This document shows positions 46,009-55,983 of a DNA stretch of 64,000 nt, piece by piece. Position numbers and translations under genes: made by a program. The notes under the pieces are model-generated. The model worked only from the letters and a program-made list of their open reading frames with translations. It did not search any database and was not told where the DNA came from. Position 1 is the stretch's first letter, and every line of letters starts with the position of its first letter. Location: NCBI RefSeq assembly GCF_002873455.1, contig NZ_MCUN01000014.1, forward strand, positions 40,507-104,506. The letters run 5' to 3'. The stretch is from Vibrio splendidus. GTDB lineage: Bacteria; Pseudomonadota; Gammaproteobacteria; Enterobacterales; Vibrionaceae.

Positions 46009-46431
46009 ATGTCACGAACAATTATGGCATTTGACTACGGTACAAAAAGTATCGGCAGTGCGATAGGACAAGAGATCACAGGTACAGCAAGCCCTTTGAA
46101 AGCCTTTAAAGCGAAAGATGGCATCCCAAACTGGGACGACATCGAGAAGCAAATTAAGGAATGGCAGCCGAATCTTATCGTGGTTGGTCTGCCTACCGAT
46201 CTTCACGGTAAAGACCTAGCAACCATTACACCCAGAGCGAAGAAATTCGCTAACCGTCTTAAGGGACGCTTTGGTGTGGATGTTGAATTGCATGATGAGA
46301 GACTTTCTACGACAGAAGCAAGGGCCGACCTTTTTGAAATGGGTGGCTATAAAGCACTAAGCAAAGGCAATGTCGATAACCAGTCTGCAGTCGTCATTTT
46401 AGAGAGCTGGTTTGAAGCACAATATTCATAA
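46009..46431 (+). CDS. ruvX: YqgF/RuvX RNase H-fold nuclease
   Basis: This 140-residue protein has the RNase H-fold motifs [15 protein letters not shown] (first Asp), [12 protein letters not shown] (second acidic position region), and [13 protein letters not shown] (Asp-Glu) followed by [13 protein letters not shown]. Family members are linked to 16S rRNA 5'-end maturation and proposed as Holliday junction resolvases. It starts 48 bases after yqgE. Confidence 0.92.
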   Translation: MSRTIMAFDYGTKSIGSAIGQEITGTASPLKAFKAKDGIPNWDDIEKQIKEWQPNLIVVGLPTDLHGKDLATITPRAKKFANRLKGRFGVDVELHDERLSTTEARADLFEMGGYKALSKGNVDNQSAVVILESWFEAQYS

Positions 46432-46530
46432 CGAAAAATAAGTGAGCAAAATGTAATCTAACTTGTGATCCCACTCGAATTTCACATCGTAATGTCGATG
46501 CAATTCAAAAATAAGAACGTGGGAGTTCAC

Positions 46531-46692
46531 ATGAAAATTTTTCTAGCAATCTTCGCCGCTCTAGCAATATCAGCATGTAGTTCTATGGGTGGTGGCTCAG
46601 CGGGTTACACTGGCGAACAATATCCGACTAAAATTAAATTAGAAAAAGAACGCGGTTACTCGAACGATAACAACAGCTTTGCAAACCACTAA
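46531..46692 (+). CDS. small predicted lipoprotein
   Basis: This 53-residue protein has a signal peptide with lipobox (MKIFLAIFAALAISAC, Cys16). The mature part is short, Gly/Ser-rich then charged (SSMGGGSAGYTGEQYPTKIKLEKERG). ATG at 46531 with GGGAG 6 bases upstream is chosen. A terminator follows. I do not recognise a named family, but the lipobox is clear. Confidence 0.75.
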   Translation: MKIFLAIFAALAISACSSMGGGSAGYTGEQYPTKIKLEKERGYSNDNNSFANH

Positions 46693-46705
46693 TTTACTCG
46701 CTTCA

Positions 46706-46737
46706 CAAAAAACCCGCTTCTAAAGCGGGTTTTTTAT
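46706..46737 (+). terminator. Rho-independent terminator
   Basis: AACCCGCTT-CTA-AAGCGGGTT hairpin with A and T flanks. It lies between convergent lipoprotein gene and pilU and may serve both. Confidence 0.88.
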
Positions 46738-46768
46738 TGGTTTTAAGATTAAGCACTAAGCACTGAAT

Positions 46769-47878
46769 CTAGCCCATATCAATCTTAACGCCAGACAAAG
46801 CGCCAGTCCCGTAGTCATCATCGCCACGTCTGGTTTTCAACATCAAGCGCAAGTCATTGGCTGAATCTGCACTGTGAAACGCATCCTCTTCGCTAATCTT
46901 GCCAGCAACGACTAAATCATACAAAGCTTGGTCAAAGGTCTGCATCCCAATCTCTTTCGATTTCGCCATCGTTGCTTTTAGCTCATGTAACTCACCACGG
47001 CGAATCAAGTCAGACACTCTTGGGCTGTTGAGTAGAATCTCAAACACACCATGACGACCGCTGCCATTCTTATCTCGGATTAATTGCTGAGCGACCACAC
47101 CACGCAAGTTCATCGACAGATCAAACAAGAACTGTTCTTTTTGTTCCTTCGGTACCAAATGGAGAATACGTTCTAACGCTTGGTTAGCGTTATTGGCGTG
47201 CAAAGTTGCCATACACAAGTGACCCGTTTCAGCAAAGGTCATCGCGTATTCCATGGTTTCACGGCTACGGATTTCGCCAATCAAGATCATATCAGGTGCT
47301 TGACGCAAAGAGTTCTTAAGCGCAACTTCATAACTCTCGGTGTCGAGCCCAACCTCACGTTGAGTCACTATGCACTTTTTATGTTCGTGAACGAATTCAA
47401 TCGGGTCTTCAACCGTCAAGATATGCCCTGAGCGGTTGGTATTGCGATAGCCTGTCATTGCAGCCATTGAGGTTGATTTACCAGAGCCCGTCGCTCCAAC
47501 CACCAGCACAAGTCCACGCTTTGCAATTGACAGGTCTTGCAGTACATCAGGAAGCTTTAATTGCTCAAAGGTTGGGATGTTAGTCTCGATACGACGAATG
47601 ACCGCTCCTGGTAGCTCTCGCTGAAAGAATGCACTCACACGAAAACGACCAAAATCACGCACAATGGCAAAGTTAGCCTCACGCGTTTGCTGATATTCAT
47701 CACGTCGGTCTTGATCCATCATCGCATCAAGTAATTGAGCAACCTGAGCCGAATTCAGCTTATCTCCTTGAGGTCGCAGTTCACCATCCACACGAAACAG
47801 GATTGGAGCATCGACAGTGATATAAAGATCCGAAGCCTTTTGAGAAAGCATCCCCTCAAGAATTTGATTCAATTCCAT
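46769..47878 (-). CDS. pilU: PilT-like twitching ATPase PilU
   Basis: PilU is the accessory retraction ATPase of type IVa pili. The 369-residue protein has Walker A GATGSGKS (near residue 130), the Asp box DPIEFVHEHKKCIVTQREVG, Walker B DMILIGEIRS, and the His box TGHLCMATLHANNA. It resembles PilU rather than PilT in its C-terminus, extended past the second motif (RLMLKTRRGDDDYGTG). ATG at 47878 with AAGGTGA 5 bases upstream is preferred to the GTG three codons earlier. It follows pilT by 14 bases. Confidence 0.93.
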   Translation of the reverse strand: MELNQILEGMLSQKASDLYITVDAPILFRVDGELRPQGDKLNSAQVAQLLDAMMDQDRRDEYQQTREANFAIVRDFGRFRVSAFFQRELPGAVIRRIETNIPTFEQLKLPDVLQDLSIAKRGLVLVVGATGSGKSTSMAAMTGYRNTNRSGHILTVEDPIEFVHEHKKCIVTQREVGLDTESYEVALKNSLRQAPDMILIGEIRSRETMEYAMTFAETGHLCMATLHANNANQALERILHLVPKEQKEQFLFDLSMNLRGVVAQQLIRDKNGSGRHGVFEILLNSPRVSDLIRRGELHELKATMAKSKEIGMQTFDQALYDLVVAGKISEEDAFHSADSANDLRLMLKTRRGDDDYGTGALSGVKIDMG

Positions 47879-47892
47879 TTTGTTCACCTTGA

Positions 47893-48930
47893 TTAAAACA
47901 TTGAGGTTTCAATTTCGATCTTTTTCTCGACCTCTTCTGAATCAACCAAGCCTTGAGCCATCAGCTGCTTCGCATTTTGTTCCATGGTTTGCATACCGTG
48001 TGCCGCGCCCGTTTGAATAATCGAATACATCTGCGCGACCTTATCTTCACGGATCAAGTTTCTAATCGCAGGTGTCGCCATCATGATTTCATGACAAGCC
48101 ACGCGACCGCCACCAACACGCTTTAACAGCTTTTGAGCAATCACCGAACGTAACGATTCAGACAGCATTGAACGCACCATGTCTTTGTCGCTACCCGGGA
48201 ATACATCGATAATACGGTCGATAGTTTTTGCCGCAGAGCTCGTGTGCAAAGTACCAAACACTAAGTGGCCTGTTTCTGCTGCGGTTAGCGCTAAGCTAAT
48301 TGTCTCTTGGTCACGAAGCTCGCCAACAAGGATAACGTCTGGGTCTTCACGTAACGCACTGCGCAGCGCAGCTTTGAAGCTGTGAGTGTCGCGGTGCACT
48401 TCTCGTTGGTTGATTAGGCATTTGTTGTTGGTGTGAACAAATTCGATCGGGTCTTCAATCGTCAAGATATGCTTATTATGATTACGGTTAACGTAATCTA
48501 CCATCGCCGCCAAAGTTGTCGACTTACCTGAACCCGTCGGCCCTGTCACCAAGACTAAACCTTTTTCGTAATTAGATATTCTTTCAAAGATCTCAGGAGC
48601 CCCTAGCTGTTCAAGGGTAGGAATCTCTACTGGAATGGTACGAAATACAGCAGAGCAACCACGAGATTGATTAAAAGCATTAACACGGAAACGACCAACA
48701 TTGGGTAATTCAAAAGAGAAGTCGACTTCCAGTTTTTCTTCGAACTCACCACGTTGTGAATCACTCATGATCTCAAAAACCAAACGATGCACATCGGCAT
48801 GACTCAAAGCTGGTATTCCAAGCTTCCTTACTTCACCATCTATACGTACCATTGGAGATACACCCGCAGAAAGATGTAGATCTGACGCGTTATGCTTTAC
48901 ACTAAAATCTAGTAACTCAGTGATATCCAT
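47893..48930 (-). CDS. pilT: type IV pilus retraction ATPase PilT
   Basis: PilT depolymerises type IVa pili and drives twitching and DNA uptake. The 345-residue hexameric ATPase has VTGPTGSGKSTTLAAMVDY (Walker A), IEDPIEFVHTNNKCLINQREVHRDT (Asp box), DVILVGELRDQETISLAL (Walker B), TGHLVFGTLHTSSAAKTIDRI (His box), and AIRNLIREDKVAQM (AIRNLIRE motif needed for retraction). It is divergent from yggS. Confidence 0.96.
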   Translation of the reverse strand: MDITELLDFSVKHNASDLHLSAGVSPMVRIDGEVRKLGIPALSHADVHRLVFEIMSDSQRGEFEEKLEVDFSFELPNVGRFRVNAFNQSRGCSAVFRTIPVEIPTLEQLGAPEIFERISNYEKGLVLVTGPTGSGKSTTLAAMVDYVNRNHNKHILTIEDPIEFVHTNNKCLINQREVHRDTHSFKAALRSALREDPDVILVGELRDQETISLALTAAETGHLVFGTLHTSSAAKTIDRIIDVFPGSDKDMVRSMLSESLRSVIAQKLLKRVGGGRVACHEIMMATPAIRNLIREDKVAQMYSIIQTGAAHGMQTMEQNAKQLMAQGLVDSEEVEKKIEIETSMF

Positions 48931-48956
48931 TTATTTTCCCTTAAGTAAAGTCAGCT

Positions 48957-49661
48957 ATGAGTAGTATTCAACAAAATATCGAACAAATCACCTCACAGAT
49001 TCGTAGTGCTGAGCAAAAGTGCGGACGAGCTCCAGAGTCCGTGCAACTTTTAGCCGTCAGTAAAACTAAACCTATTGATGCGATTCTAGAAGCCGCACTC
49101 GGAGGCCAAGTTGCCTTTGGTGAAAACTATGTTCAAGAAGGTGTCGATAAAGTAAAACACTTTTCAGAACAACATTCTAACCTAAATTTAGAATGGCATT
49201 TTATTGGCCCAATTCAATCCAATAAAACCCGCCCTATCGCAGAAAGCTTCCAGTGGGTGCATTCTGTCGATCGCGATAAAATCGCGCAAAGGCTTAATGA
49301 TCAACGACCAAACGAGCTTCCACCTCTACAAGTACTAATTCAAGTGAACACGAGTGGTGAAGATTCGAAATCAGGAACGTCAGAAGAGACAGTTTTTGCA
49401 CTCGCAGAGTTGATTTCATCGCTCCCCAACCTCACGTTAAGAGGGTTGATGTCGATTCCTGCAAACGTATCTGACTATCAATCTCAGCTTAATGCATTTT
49501 CTAAGCTGGCGGAGCTCAAAGGCAAGCTAGCCGTGAAGTATCCAAACATCGATACCCTTTCGATGGGTATGAGTGGTGATATGGATGCAGCAGTTGAGGC
49601 TAGTAGCACAATGGTTCGTATTGGAACGGCTATTTTCGGAGCTCGTGATTACACGAAATAG
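48957..49661 (+). CDS. yggS: PLP homeostasis protein YggS (PLPBP/PROSC)
   Basis: This 234-residue alanine-racemase-fold protein binds pyridoxal phosphate and keeps its free level balanced. It has LLAVSKTKPIDAI (PLP Lys), FGENYVQEGVDKV, LEWHFIGPIQSNKTR and LSMGMSGDMDAAVEASSTMVRIGTAIFG, all diagnostic. It heads the yggS-proC-yggT-yggU group. Confidence 0.95.
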   Translation: MSSIQQNIEQITSQIRSAEQKCGRAPESVQLLAVSKTKPIDAILEAALGGQVAFGENYVQEGVDKVKHFSEQHSNLNLEWHFIGPIQSNKTRPIAESFQWVHSVDRDKIAQRLNDQRPNELPPLQVLIQVNTSGEDSKSGTSEETVFALAELISSLPNLTLRGLMSIPANVSDYQSQLNAFSKLAELKGKLAVKYPNIDTLSMGMSGDMDAAVEASSTMVRIGTAIFGARDYTK

Positions 49662-49743
49662 CCTTAGTAAGTAACTAACGACAAGTACAAGTATTGATAC
49701 CGCTTCGCTTTAACTGCGCAGCGACACGCTCAGGATTTTATAT

Positions 49744-50562
49744 ATGGAACATAAGAACATCGCCTTTATTGGGGCGGGAAATATGGTTCGCTCTATTGTA
49801 GCGGGCTTAGTGGCGAGTGGTTACCCAGCGCAAAAGATTACTGCAACAGCACCTTCTGACACCAGAAGGCTGCCGTTAGAGCAAGAATACGGCATCAATA
49901 CCACCAGCGATAATATTGCCGCAGCAGAGCAAGCAGACGTTGTTGTGTTATCCGTGAAGCCACAAATGATGGCTGATGTATGCAAACCCTTACAAAGCAT
50001 CGACTTTAGCAACAAACTGGTTATCTCAATTGCAGCGGGTATTAATGCGAATCGACTCAATGAGATGTTAAACTGCCAACTAAATCTTGTACGTGTTATG
50101 CCAAACACGCCATCATTGCTTGGTAAGGGGATGAGTGGCCTTTATGCTGATTCAACGGTTAGTCAGAGCGATAAAGAGTTCGCTTCTCAGCTAATGCATG
50201 CCGTAGGTGAAGTAAGCTGGGTTGAACAAGAGTCTGGCATCAACAACATCATTGCGGCGGCGGGTAGTGCTCCGGCTTACTTCTTCCTGTTTATGGAAGC
50301 GATGCAAGCTGAAGCAATTAACCAAGGTTTTGACCAAGAAACCGCTCGTAAACTAGTGCAGCAGTCTGCATTAGGTGCGGCAGAAATGGTGGTTGCAAAT
50401 CCAAATACTGAGTTATCTACTCTACGTGAACAGGTGACTTCAAAAGGCGGCACAACCGCGGAAGCACTACGCACGTTTAACGAACATCAACTATCAGACA
50501 TCGTAGCCAAAGCCATGCAAGCGGCGGTTACTCGAGCTGAAGAGATGGAAAAACTGTTTTAA
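49744..50562 (+). CDS. proC: pyrroline-5-carboxylate reductase
   Basis: ProC performs the last step of proline synthesis with NADPH. The 272-residue protein has NIAFIGAGNMVRSIVAGLV (Rossmann loop), VVLSVKPQMM, VRVMPNTPSLLGKGMSGLY, GSAPAYFFLFMEAM and LREQVTSKGGTTAEALRTF (signature near residue 230). It sits between yggS and yggT. Confidence 0.96.
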   Translation: MEHKNIAFIGAGNMVRSIVAGLVASGYPAQKITATAPSDTRRLPLEQEYGINTTSDNIAAAEQADVVVLSVKPQMMADVCKPLQSIDFSNKLVISIAAGINANRLNEMLNCQLNLVRVMPNTPSLLGKGMSGLYADSTVSQSDKEFASQLMHAVGEVSWVEQESGINNIIAAAGSAPAYFFLFMEAMQAEAINQGFDQETARKLVQQSALGAAEMVVANPNTELSTLREQVTSKGGTTAEALRTFNEHQLSDIVAKAMQAAVTRAEEMEKLF

Positions 50563-50654
50563 TGCTTTAATGTTTTAATACAAGTTACAGTACAAATGCA
50601 TTGTGTCGTTCAGGTGATACCTAAGCGGCAAGTAAATCCGAAAAAGGAAACAAT

Positions 50655-51212
50655 ATGAATTCGATGAGCTTTCTGATCTCGACCGTTTTTGATCTTTACA
50701 TCATGGTTGTGATCTTGCGTATCTGGCTACAAGCATCACGTGCAGATTTCTACAACCCGTTCTCACAATTTATCGTAAAAGCGACACAACCGGTTGTTGC
50801 CCCACTACGCCGAGTTATTCCATCAATAGGCAGCCTTGACCTTGCGACGGTTGTATTCGCTTATGTGCTGTGTGTACTTAAGTTCGTCGCTCTAAACTTG
50901 ATTATCTCTGGCGGTGCGGCTGTATTTGATATCAGCTTCCTGATCTTTGGTGCACTATCTCTGCTCAAAGCAGCTGGTGGCTTAATTTTCTGGGTTCTGC
51001 TAATCCGTGCAATTCTGAGCTGGGTTAGCCAAGGCCGTAGCCCAATCGAATACGTATTCCACCAATTAACAGAACCAATGCTAGTTCCAATTCGCCGCAT
51101 CCTTCCTGATATGGGTGGCTTCGACCTAAGTGTGCTGGTTCTGTTCATTGTTCTGCAATTTGCGAACTTCCTAATGGGCGACATGATCGGTCCTATTTGG
51201 TATCAGCTATAA
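50655..51212 (+). CDS. yggT: YggT family membrane protein
   Basis: This 185-residue inner-membrane protein is built of two repeated YGGT units. Each unit has hydrophobic helices around a conserved RxWLQ/RAILSW and a [31 protein letters not shown] / [30 protein letters not shown] segment. A role in osmotic or ionic homeostasis is proposed for the family. GGA precedes the ATG. Confidence 0.92.
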   Translation: MNSMSFLISTVFDLYIMVVILRIWLQASRADFYNPFSQFIVKATQPVVAPLRRVIPSIGSLDLATVVFAYVLCVLKFVALNLIISGGAAVFDISFLIFGALSLLKAAGGLIFWVLLIRAILSWVSQGRSPIEYVFHQLTEPMLVPIRRILPDMGGFDLSVLVLFIVLQFANFLMGDMIGPIWYQL

Positions 51213-51241
51213 TTCAAGTACGAACCTCAGGTACTTTGACG

Positions 51242-51532
51242 ATGCCAAAAGCAGTTTGGGCCGAAGAAGACGATATTCTTCTTCGGCTCTATATCCAACC
51301 CAAGGCAAGCCGCGATAAAATCGTTGGCTTACACGGAGAGGAACTGAAAATTGCCATTACTGCACCACCGGTTGATGGCAAAGCCAATGCTCATTTAGCG
51401 AAATACCTTGCGAAACAATTTAAGGTCGCGAAAGGGCAAATTAAGATAGAAAAAGGAGAGCTCGGTCGGCATAAGCAAGTTCGAATATGCTCACCAAGCC
51501 AGATCCCAACTGAAGTCAAAGCCATCCTATGA
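51242..51532 (+). CDS. yggU: DUF167/YggU family protein
   Basis: This 96-residue protein has [48 protein letters not shown], then [15 protein letters not shown], the full DUF167 pattern. Function unknown. The start [11 protein letters not shown] at 51242 fits the family length; an in-frame TTG at 51197 would overlap yggT and is less likely. Confidence 0.9.
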   Translation: MPKAVWAEEDDILLRLYIQPKASRDKIVGLHGEELKIAITAPPVDGKANAHLAKYLAKQFKVAKGQIKIEKGELGRHKQVRICSPSQIPTEVKAIL

Positions 51533-51560
51533 TGGCTTTTTGCTATTTATTGGAGTCATT

Positions 51561-51992
51561 ATGCGTCTATGGATAACAGCACTACTCACCGCTCTGATTG
51601 CCCTACCAAGCTCGGCAGGACAGTTTAAAAGTATCAAGGATGTCGAGGTTCATTACTCGGCTTTCAATTCCACGTTTTTAACTGCGCAAGTCGCTAAGCA
51701 ATATAAGCTGAAACGAAACGGATACTCAGCGATTCTAAATATCAGCGTGCTAGACAACGCTTCTCTCGGCAAGCCTGCAACAACGGCTAAAATTACGGGA
51801 ACAGCACGAAACCTAGTAGGCAATACTCGTACGCTTAACTTCCGTGAAATAAAGGAAGGTGATGCAATTTATTACCTTGCTGAGTTCCCTATCACTCACG
51901 AAGAGAACATCACTTTCACCATCGATATCAATGCTGGTTTGAAAGGGGCTGGACCTCTACGTTTCACACAAAAATTCTATATAGAAGAGTAG
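51561..51992 (+). CDS. DUF4426 periplasmic protein
   Basis: This 143-residue protein has a signal peptide (MRLWITALLTALIALPSSA, cleavage near residue 19) and a beta-rich domain. The domain (VEVHYSAFNSTFLTAQVAKQYKLKRNGYSAILNISVLD ... LRFTQKFYIEE) matches the DUF4426 family of gammaproteobacteria. Function unknown. ATG at 51561 with GGAG 7 bases upstream; it lies between yggU and rdgB as is common in Vibrio. Confidence 0.8.
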   Translation: MRLWITALLTALIALPSSAGQFKSIKDVEVHYSAFNSTFLTAQVAKQYKLKRNGYSAILNISVLDNASLGKPATTAKITGTARNLVGNTRTLNFREIKEGDAIYYLAEFPITHEENITFTIDINAGLKGAGPLRFTQKFYIEE

Positions 51993-52041
51993 TTTCAACG
52001 CTCACTTTTCTAGTCATTAACTTATTTAGAGCCACATTCCC

Positions 52042-52641
52042 ATGAGTAAGATTGTTTTAGCAACAGGCAACCAAGGCAAAGTTCGCGAGATGGCAGATAT
52101 TCTGTCTGAGTTTGGTTTCGACGTTGTCGCGCAAAGTGAATTTAACGTTTCAGAAGTCGCTGAAACGGGAACGACTTTCATTGAAAATGCCATCATCAAA
52201 GCTCGCCATGCAGCGAAAGAAACAGGGCTGCCAGCCATTGCTGACGATTCCGGCTTAGAAGTTGATTACCTTAATGGTGCACCCGGTATCTACTCAGCGC
52301 GTTACTCAGGTGAAGGGGCGACTGATAAGCAAAACATCGAAAAGCTGTTAGATGCTATGCAAGGTGTCGACGTTGAAAAACGCACAGCTCGTTTTCACTG
52401 TGTATTGGTGCTAATGCGTCACGAAAACGATCCGACTCCATTAGTATGTCACGGTAAATGGGAAGGTCGCATTCTGACTGAAGAACACGGTGAGAATGGC
52501 TTTGGCTACGATCCTGTATTCTTTGTACCAGAAGATAACTGCGCCTCAGCAGAGCTTGAATCGTCACGTAAGAAGCAACTGTCACACCGTGGTAAAGCCC
52601 TCGCGTCATTATTCAAGACTCTCAAGGAGCAAGCTCTGTAA
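52042..52641 (+). CDS. rdgB: XTP/dITP diphosphatase
   Basis: RdgB hydrolyses non-canonical purine nucleotides (dITP, XTP) and keeps them out of DNA. The 199-residue protein has [52 protein letters not shown] and [12 protein letters not shown], all family signatures. Its stop overlaps the hemW start by one base (TAATG). Confidence 0.96.
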   Translation: MSKIVLATGNQGKVREMADILSEFGFDVVAQSEFNVSEVAETGTTFIENAIIKARHAAKETGLPAIADDSGLEVDYLNGAPGIYSARYSGEGATDKQNIEKLLDAMQGVDVEKRTARFHCVLVLMRHENDPTPLVCHGKWEGRILTEEHGENGFGYDPVFFVPEDNCASAELESSRKKQLSHRGKALASLFKTLKEQAL

Positions 52642-53828
52642 TGCACAATGCAGCGCTAATACCACCCGCACTCAGCCTCTATGTCCACATCCCATGGTGT
52701 GTACAAAAGTGTCCGTATTGTGATTTTAACTCTCATGCTTTAAAAGCCGAGATTCCTGAAAAAGAGTATATAGATGCTCTGCTTGAGGATCTCGATACTG
52801 ATATCGAAAAATACCAACTCAATGGCGCACCTCGCCCATTGCATTCGATCTTTATTGGTGGCGGAACTCCAAGCCTATTTTCTCCAGAAGGGATAGGCCG
52901 ATTACTACAAGGAATTGAACAACGCATCCCGTTCAAACCTGAAATAGAAATCACCATGGAAGCCAACCCTGGCACCATTGAAGCTGAACGTTTCGCAGGG
53001 TACCAAAGGGCTGGCATTACTCGAATCTCGGTGGGTGTACAAAGTTTTGAGCAAGAGAAACTGGAAAGGCTTGGGCGTATTCACGGTCAAGATGAAGCGG
53101 TCAACGCAGCTCACTTAGCGCATAAAATCGGATTGAACAGCTTCAACCTAGATCTAATGCACGGCTTACCCGATCAAAGCATTGATCAGGCCTTGGCTGA
53201 TTTGGACAAAGCGATCGAGCTCGACCCTCCACATTTGTCTTGGTATCAACTAACAATAGAACCTAACACCATGTTCTATTACAAAACGCCAAAGCTGCCT
53301 GACGATGATGACCTTTGGGATATCTTCGATTTAGGCCATAAGAAGCTCGCAGACGCAGGTTATGTACAGTACGAAATTTCAGGCTACAGCAAGCCGGGAT
53401 ATCAGTGTCAGCATAATCTCAACTACTGGCGCTTTGGTGACTACCTAGGTATTGGCTGTGGCTCTCATGGCAAGCTGAGCTTTGCAGATGGACGTATTGT
53501 TCGCACCACTAAGGTTAAACACCCTAGAGGCTACCTAGCCGCGTATCAGAATCTGGTGAAGCCCTATCTGTCGGATGAACTTGAAGTACCTAATGACGAC
53601 CGCCCTTTCGAGTTCTTCATGAACCGCTTCAGGCTAATGGAAGCGTGTCCAAAACAAGACTTCATTGATACGACTGGGCTTGATTTTGACTCTATTCAAG
53701 AAACTATTGAATGGGCAAAAGAGCTAGGCTACTTGAATGAAACCGACACTCATTGGCAGATCACTGAAAAAGGAAAACTCTTCTTAAACGATTTACTTGA
53801 AGCCTTTATGGCAGAAGAAGACGAATAG
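52641..53828 (+). CDS. hemW: radical SAM heme chaperone HemW
   Basis: This 395-residue protein has LYVHIPWCVQKCPYCDFNSH (the CxxxCxxC iron-sulfur motif of radical SAM proteins, plus the Cys/Phe that distinguishes HemW from HemN). SIFIGGGTPSLF, EANPGTIE and RISVGVQSF follow, with a C-terminal HemN-like domain. HemW inserts heme into target enzymes. It is co-translated with rdgB. Confidence 0.94.
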   Translation: MHNAALIPPALSLYVHIPWCVQKCPYCDFNSHALKAEIPEKEYIDALLEDLDTDIEKYQLNGAPRPLHSIFIGGGTPSLFSPEGIGRLLQGIEQRIPFKPEIEITMEANPGTIEAERFAGYQRAGITRISVGVQSFEQEKLERLGRIHGQDEAVNAAHLAHKIGLNSFNLDLMHGLPDQSIDQALADLDKAIELDPPHLSWYQLTIEPNTMFYYKTPKLPDDDDLWDIFDLGHKKLADAGYVQYEISGYSKPGYQCQHNLNYWRFGDYLGIGCGSHGKLSFADGRIVRTTKVKHPRGYLAAYQNLVKPYLSDELEVPNDDRPFEFFMNRFRLMEACPKQDFIDTTGLDFDSIQETIEWAKELGYLNETDTHWQITEKGKLFLNDLLEAFMAEEDE

Positions 53829-53884
53829 TTCGAGATTCGAGATTCGAGATTCGAGATTCGAGATTCGAGATTCGAGATTCGAGA
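53829..53884 (+). repeat. eight tandem copies of the 7-base unit TTCGAGA
   Basis: TTCGAGA repeats eight times without error directly after the hemW stop. Adjacent sequence at 53936-53992 has related CTCGCATCTCGCATCTT words. Such GAGATTC/GAGATGC arrays recur in intergenic regions of Splendidus-clade vibrios, as I recall. Confidence 0.95.
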
Positions 53885-53894
53885 AGTATTGCGT

Positions 53895-53924
53895 AAGGGT
53901 TGGCTTTAGGGTCAACCCTTTTTA
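53895..53924 (+). terminator. Rho-independent terminator of the hemW operon
   Basis: AAGGGTTG-N10-CAACCCTT hairpin followed by TTT-A-TT. Confidence 0.7.
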
Positions 53925-53935
53925 TTGTAAGAATC

Positions 53936-53992
53936 TTTCTCGAAGCGAAGCGCTCTATAGGACGAAGTCCGTGCTCGCATCTCGCATCTTTC
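53936..53992. repeat. probable dispersed intergenic repeat element
   Basis: The segment with CGAAGCGAAGCGCTCT, GGACGAAGTCC (palindrome-like) and CTCGCATCTCGCATCTTTC looks like a non-coding dispersed Vibrio repeat rather than unique sequence. This copy is the only one in the window. Confidence 0.4.
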
Positions 53993-53994
53993 TT

Positions 53995-54915
53995 CTAAAA
54001 AATAGAACGACCAATACGCTCAGAGAGCAATTCTAAAGCCTGAGTTCCCGCCAGTGAATTACCCGATGCGTCCAGTTCCGGAGACCACACCGCGATCGTC
54101 ATTTCGCCAGGAACAATCGCAATAATCCCACCACCGACACCAGATTTCCCGGGCATACCAACACGATAAGCAAACTCTCCCGCTCCATCGTACAAACCAC
54201 ATGTCGCAAGCAAAGCATTCAGCTGTTTGGTTTGAACTGGCGTGATGATCTCTTTCTTAGTCTGAACCGACACGCCTTTGTTTGCCAAATAGCTAAAGGT
54301 CTTCGCCAAGTCAACACAGGTCATTTTAAGCGCACAAGCATGAAAGTAATTGTTGAGCACAGGAATAACATCGTTCTCAAAATTACCAAATGAACGCATC
54401 AAATAAGCGATAGCAGCATTACGATCGCTGTGCATCATCTCAGAAGCCGCCACAACCTTGTCATACACAATATGAGTATCACCTGATAGCTGACGGACAA
54501 ATTCTAATAAACGGTGTCTTGGTGCTGATAGGCGGCTTTGTAATAAATCGGCAACGACAATCGCGCCAGCATTAATAAACGGATTACGAGGAATGCCGTG
54601 CTCCATCTCAAGCTGAATCATCGAGTTAAAGGCTTGCCCTGAAGGCTCCTTTCCTACTCGCTGCCATATCTCTTCAGGCTTATACAACACCATCGCCAAC
54701 GTCAGGCTTAAAGCCTTCGAGATAGATTGCACTGAGAATGCTTCATCAGCATCACCAGCTTGAATAACTTCACCTTCATTGGTGTATACCGCAATCGCCA
54801 GTTTCTGGTTCGATACGCGAGCTAATGCAGGAATATAGTCAGCGACCTTTCCCTGACCAATTAAGGGACGAACTTCGTCTAAAATCTCGGCTAAAATAGC
54901 TTGAGTTGGTTTCAT
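53995..54915 (-). CDS. glsB: glutaminase
   Basis: GlsB hydrolyses glutamine to glutamate and ammonia. The 306-residue serine-dependent beta-lactamase-like enzyme has [21 protein letters not shown] (catalytic Ser in SxxK, near residue 65), [31 protein letters not shown] and [27 protein letters not shown]. Length matches the bacterial glutaminase family. Confidence 0.95.
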   Translation of the reverse strand: MKPTQAILAEILDEVRPLIGQGKVADYIPALARVSNQKLAIAVYTNEGEVIQAGDADEAFSVQSISKALSLTLAMVLYKPEEIWQRVGKEPSGQAFNSMIQLEMEHGIPRNPFINAGAIVVADLLQSRLSAPRHRLLEFVRQLSGDTHIVYDKVVAASEMMHSDRNAAIAYLMRSFGNFENDVIPVLNNYFHACALKMTCVDLAKTFSYLANKGVSVQTKKEIITPVQTKQLNALLATCGLYDGAGEFAYRVGMPGKSGVGGGIIAIVPGEMTIAVWSPELDASGNSLAGTQALELLSERIGRSIF

Positions 54916-55002
54916 GTGAGCTTACTTCTTATTGTTATTTTTGTAGGGGTGTGACATTCAGTTTTGTCCTTAAACCTTTATCGCAATAAAAGCCTAAGGA
55001 CA

Positions 55003-55036
55003 AAAAAGCCAACATTACAATAATGTTGGCTTTTAT
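55003..55036. terminator. Rho-independent terminator between trmB and glsB
   Basis: AAGCCAACATTA-CAA-TAATGTTGGCTT hairpin flanked by A and T runs. It ends trmB on the reverse strand. Confidence 0.85.
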
Positions 55037-55098
55037 CAATCCCATAAAATGTAAGGTTAAGATCTTAATCCGATCTCACCTTCATTTTTTATTCAGAA

Positions 55099-55818
55099 TT
55101 ACTTAGTACGCTTGTACTTGATATCCCAAACACCATGACCTAAACGGTGGCCACGAGCTTCAAATTTCGTTAGTGGGCGCTCGTCTGGACGAGGAATGTA
55201 ATCCCCATCTTCAGCGATATTCTTGAAGCCTGGAGCGACGTTCATCACTTCAATCATATGTTCTGCGTAGTTTTCCCAGTCTGTTGCCACGTGGAAAATA
55301 CCAGTATCAAGTTGCAGCTTACCGCGAACCATCTCTGCAAACTCAGCTTTAACAATACGACGTTTGTGGTGACGAGCTTTATGCCATGGGTCAGGGAAGA
55401 ACAGTTGCAGTGTATGCAGGCTGCTGTCTGGGATCATGTGTTCAAATACTTCTACTGCATCGTGACACATTACACGCAGGTTAGTTACGCCAGCATCGCG
55501 AGCTGTACCTAAACACGCACCAACACCTGGGCTATGAACTTCAATACCTAAGAAGTTTTTCTCAGGTGCATTCTTTGCCATTTCAACCAGTGATGCACCC
55601 ATACCGAAGCCAATTTCTAGTACAACAGGGTTGTCGTTGCCAAACACTTCTTTCCAATTAAGAAGTTCTGGGTTGTAGTCGATACCCATTGTTGGCCAAC
55701 ATTCGTTCATCGCGTTTTCTTGGCCTTTTGTTAAGCGGCCTTCGCGGCGAACAAAACTACGGATCTTACGAACCAGTTTGCCGTCTTCAGTATATTCGTT
55801 AGTGGTCACTTCACTCAT
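55099..55818 (-). CDS. trmB: tRNA (guanine-N7)-methyltransferase
   Basis: TrmB makes m7G46 in tRNA. The 239-residue SAM enzyme has [17 protein letters not shown] (SAM site), [35 protein letters not shown] (the PDPWxKxRHxKRR signature) and [17 protein letters not shown] at the C-terminus. The start MSEVTTNEY at 55818 is chosen over an ATG six codons upstream that lacks a ribosome site. It is divergent from mutY. Confidence 0.95.
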   Translation of the reverse strand: MSEVTTNEYTEDGKLVRKIRSFVRREGRLTKGQENAMNECWPTMGIDYNPELLNWKEVFGNDNPVVLEIGFGMGASLVEMAKNAPEKNFLGIEVHSPGVGACLGTARDAGVTNLRVMCHDAVEVFEHMIPDSSLHTLQLFFPDPWHKARHHKRRIVKAEFAEMVRGKLQLDTGIFHVATDWENYAEHMIEVMNVAPGFKNIAEDGDYIPRPDERPLTKFEARGHRLGHGVWDIKYKRTK

Positions 55819-55983
55819 TGATTTTTGCCTGCACATTGATTAATCAAAGCGGGGATTATCCAAAGAATTGCCTCCGGTGCAAGTCTTTCCGTGGATAAAT
55901 TCCCACACAATTTGTCTGTTTTACATCCAACCGTAAGTGTGGTGCAATTTCACTCCTAATAATAGCAAAGCATAGAGCATGTC

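Noticed and set aside
53829..53884. CRISPR-like repeats
   Set aside because: The unit is only 7 bases with no spacers; it is a simple tandem repeat.
53797..54036. ORF running through the TTCGAGA array
   Set aside because: It is produced by the heptamer repeat (FEIRDSR periodicity) and overlaps hemW and the terminator.
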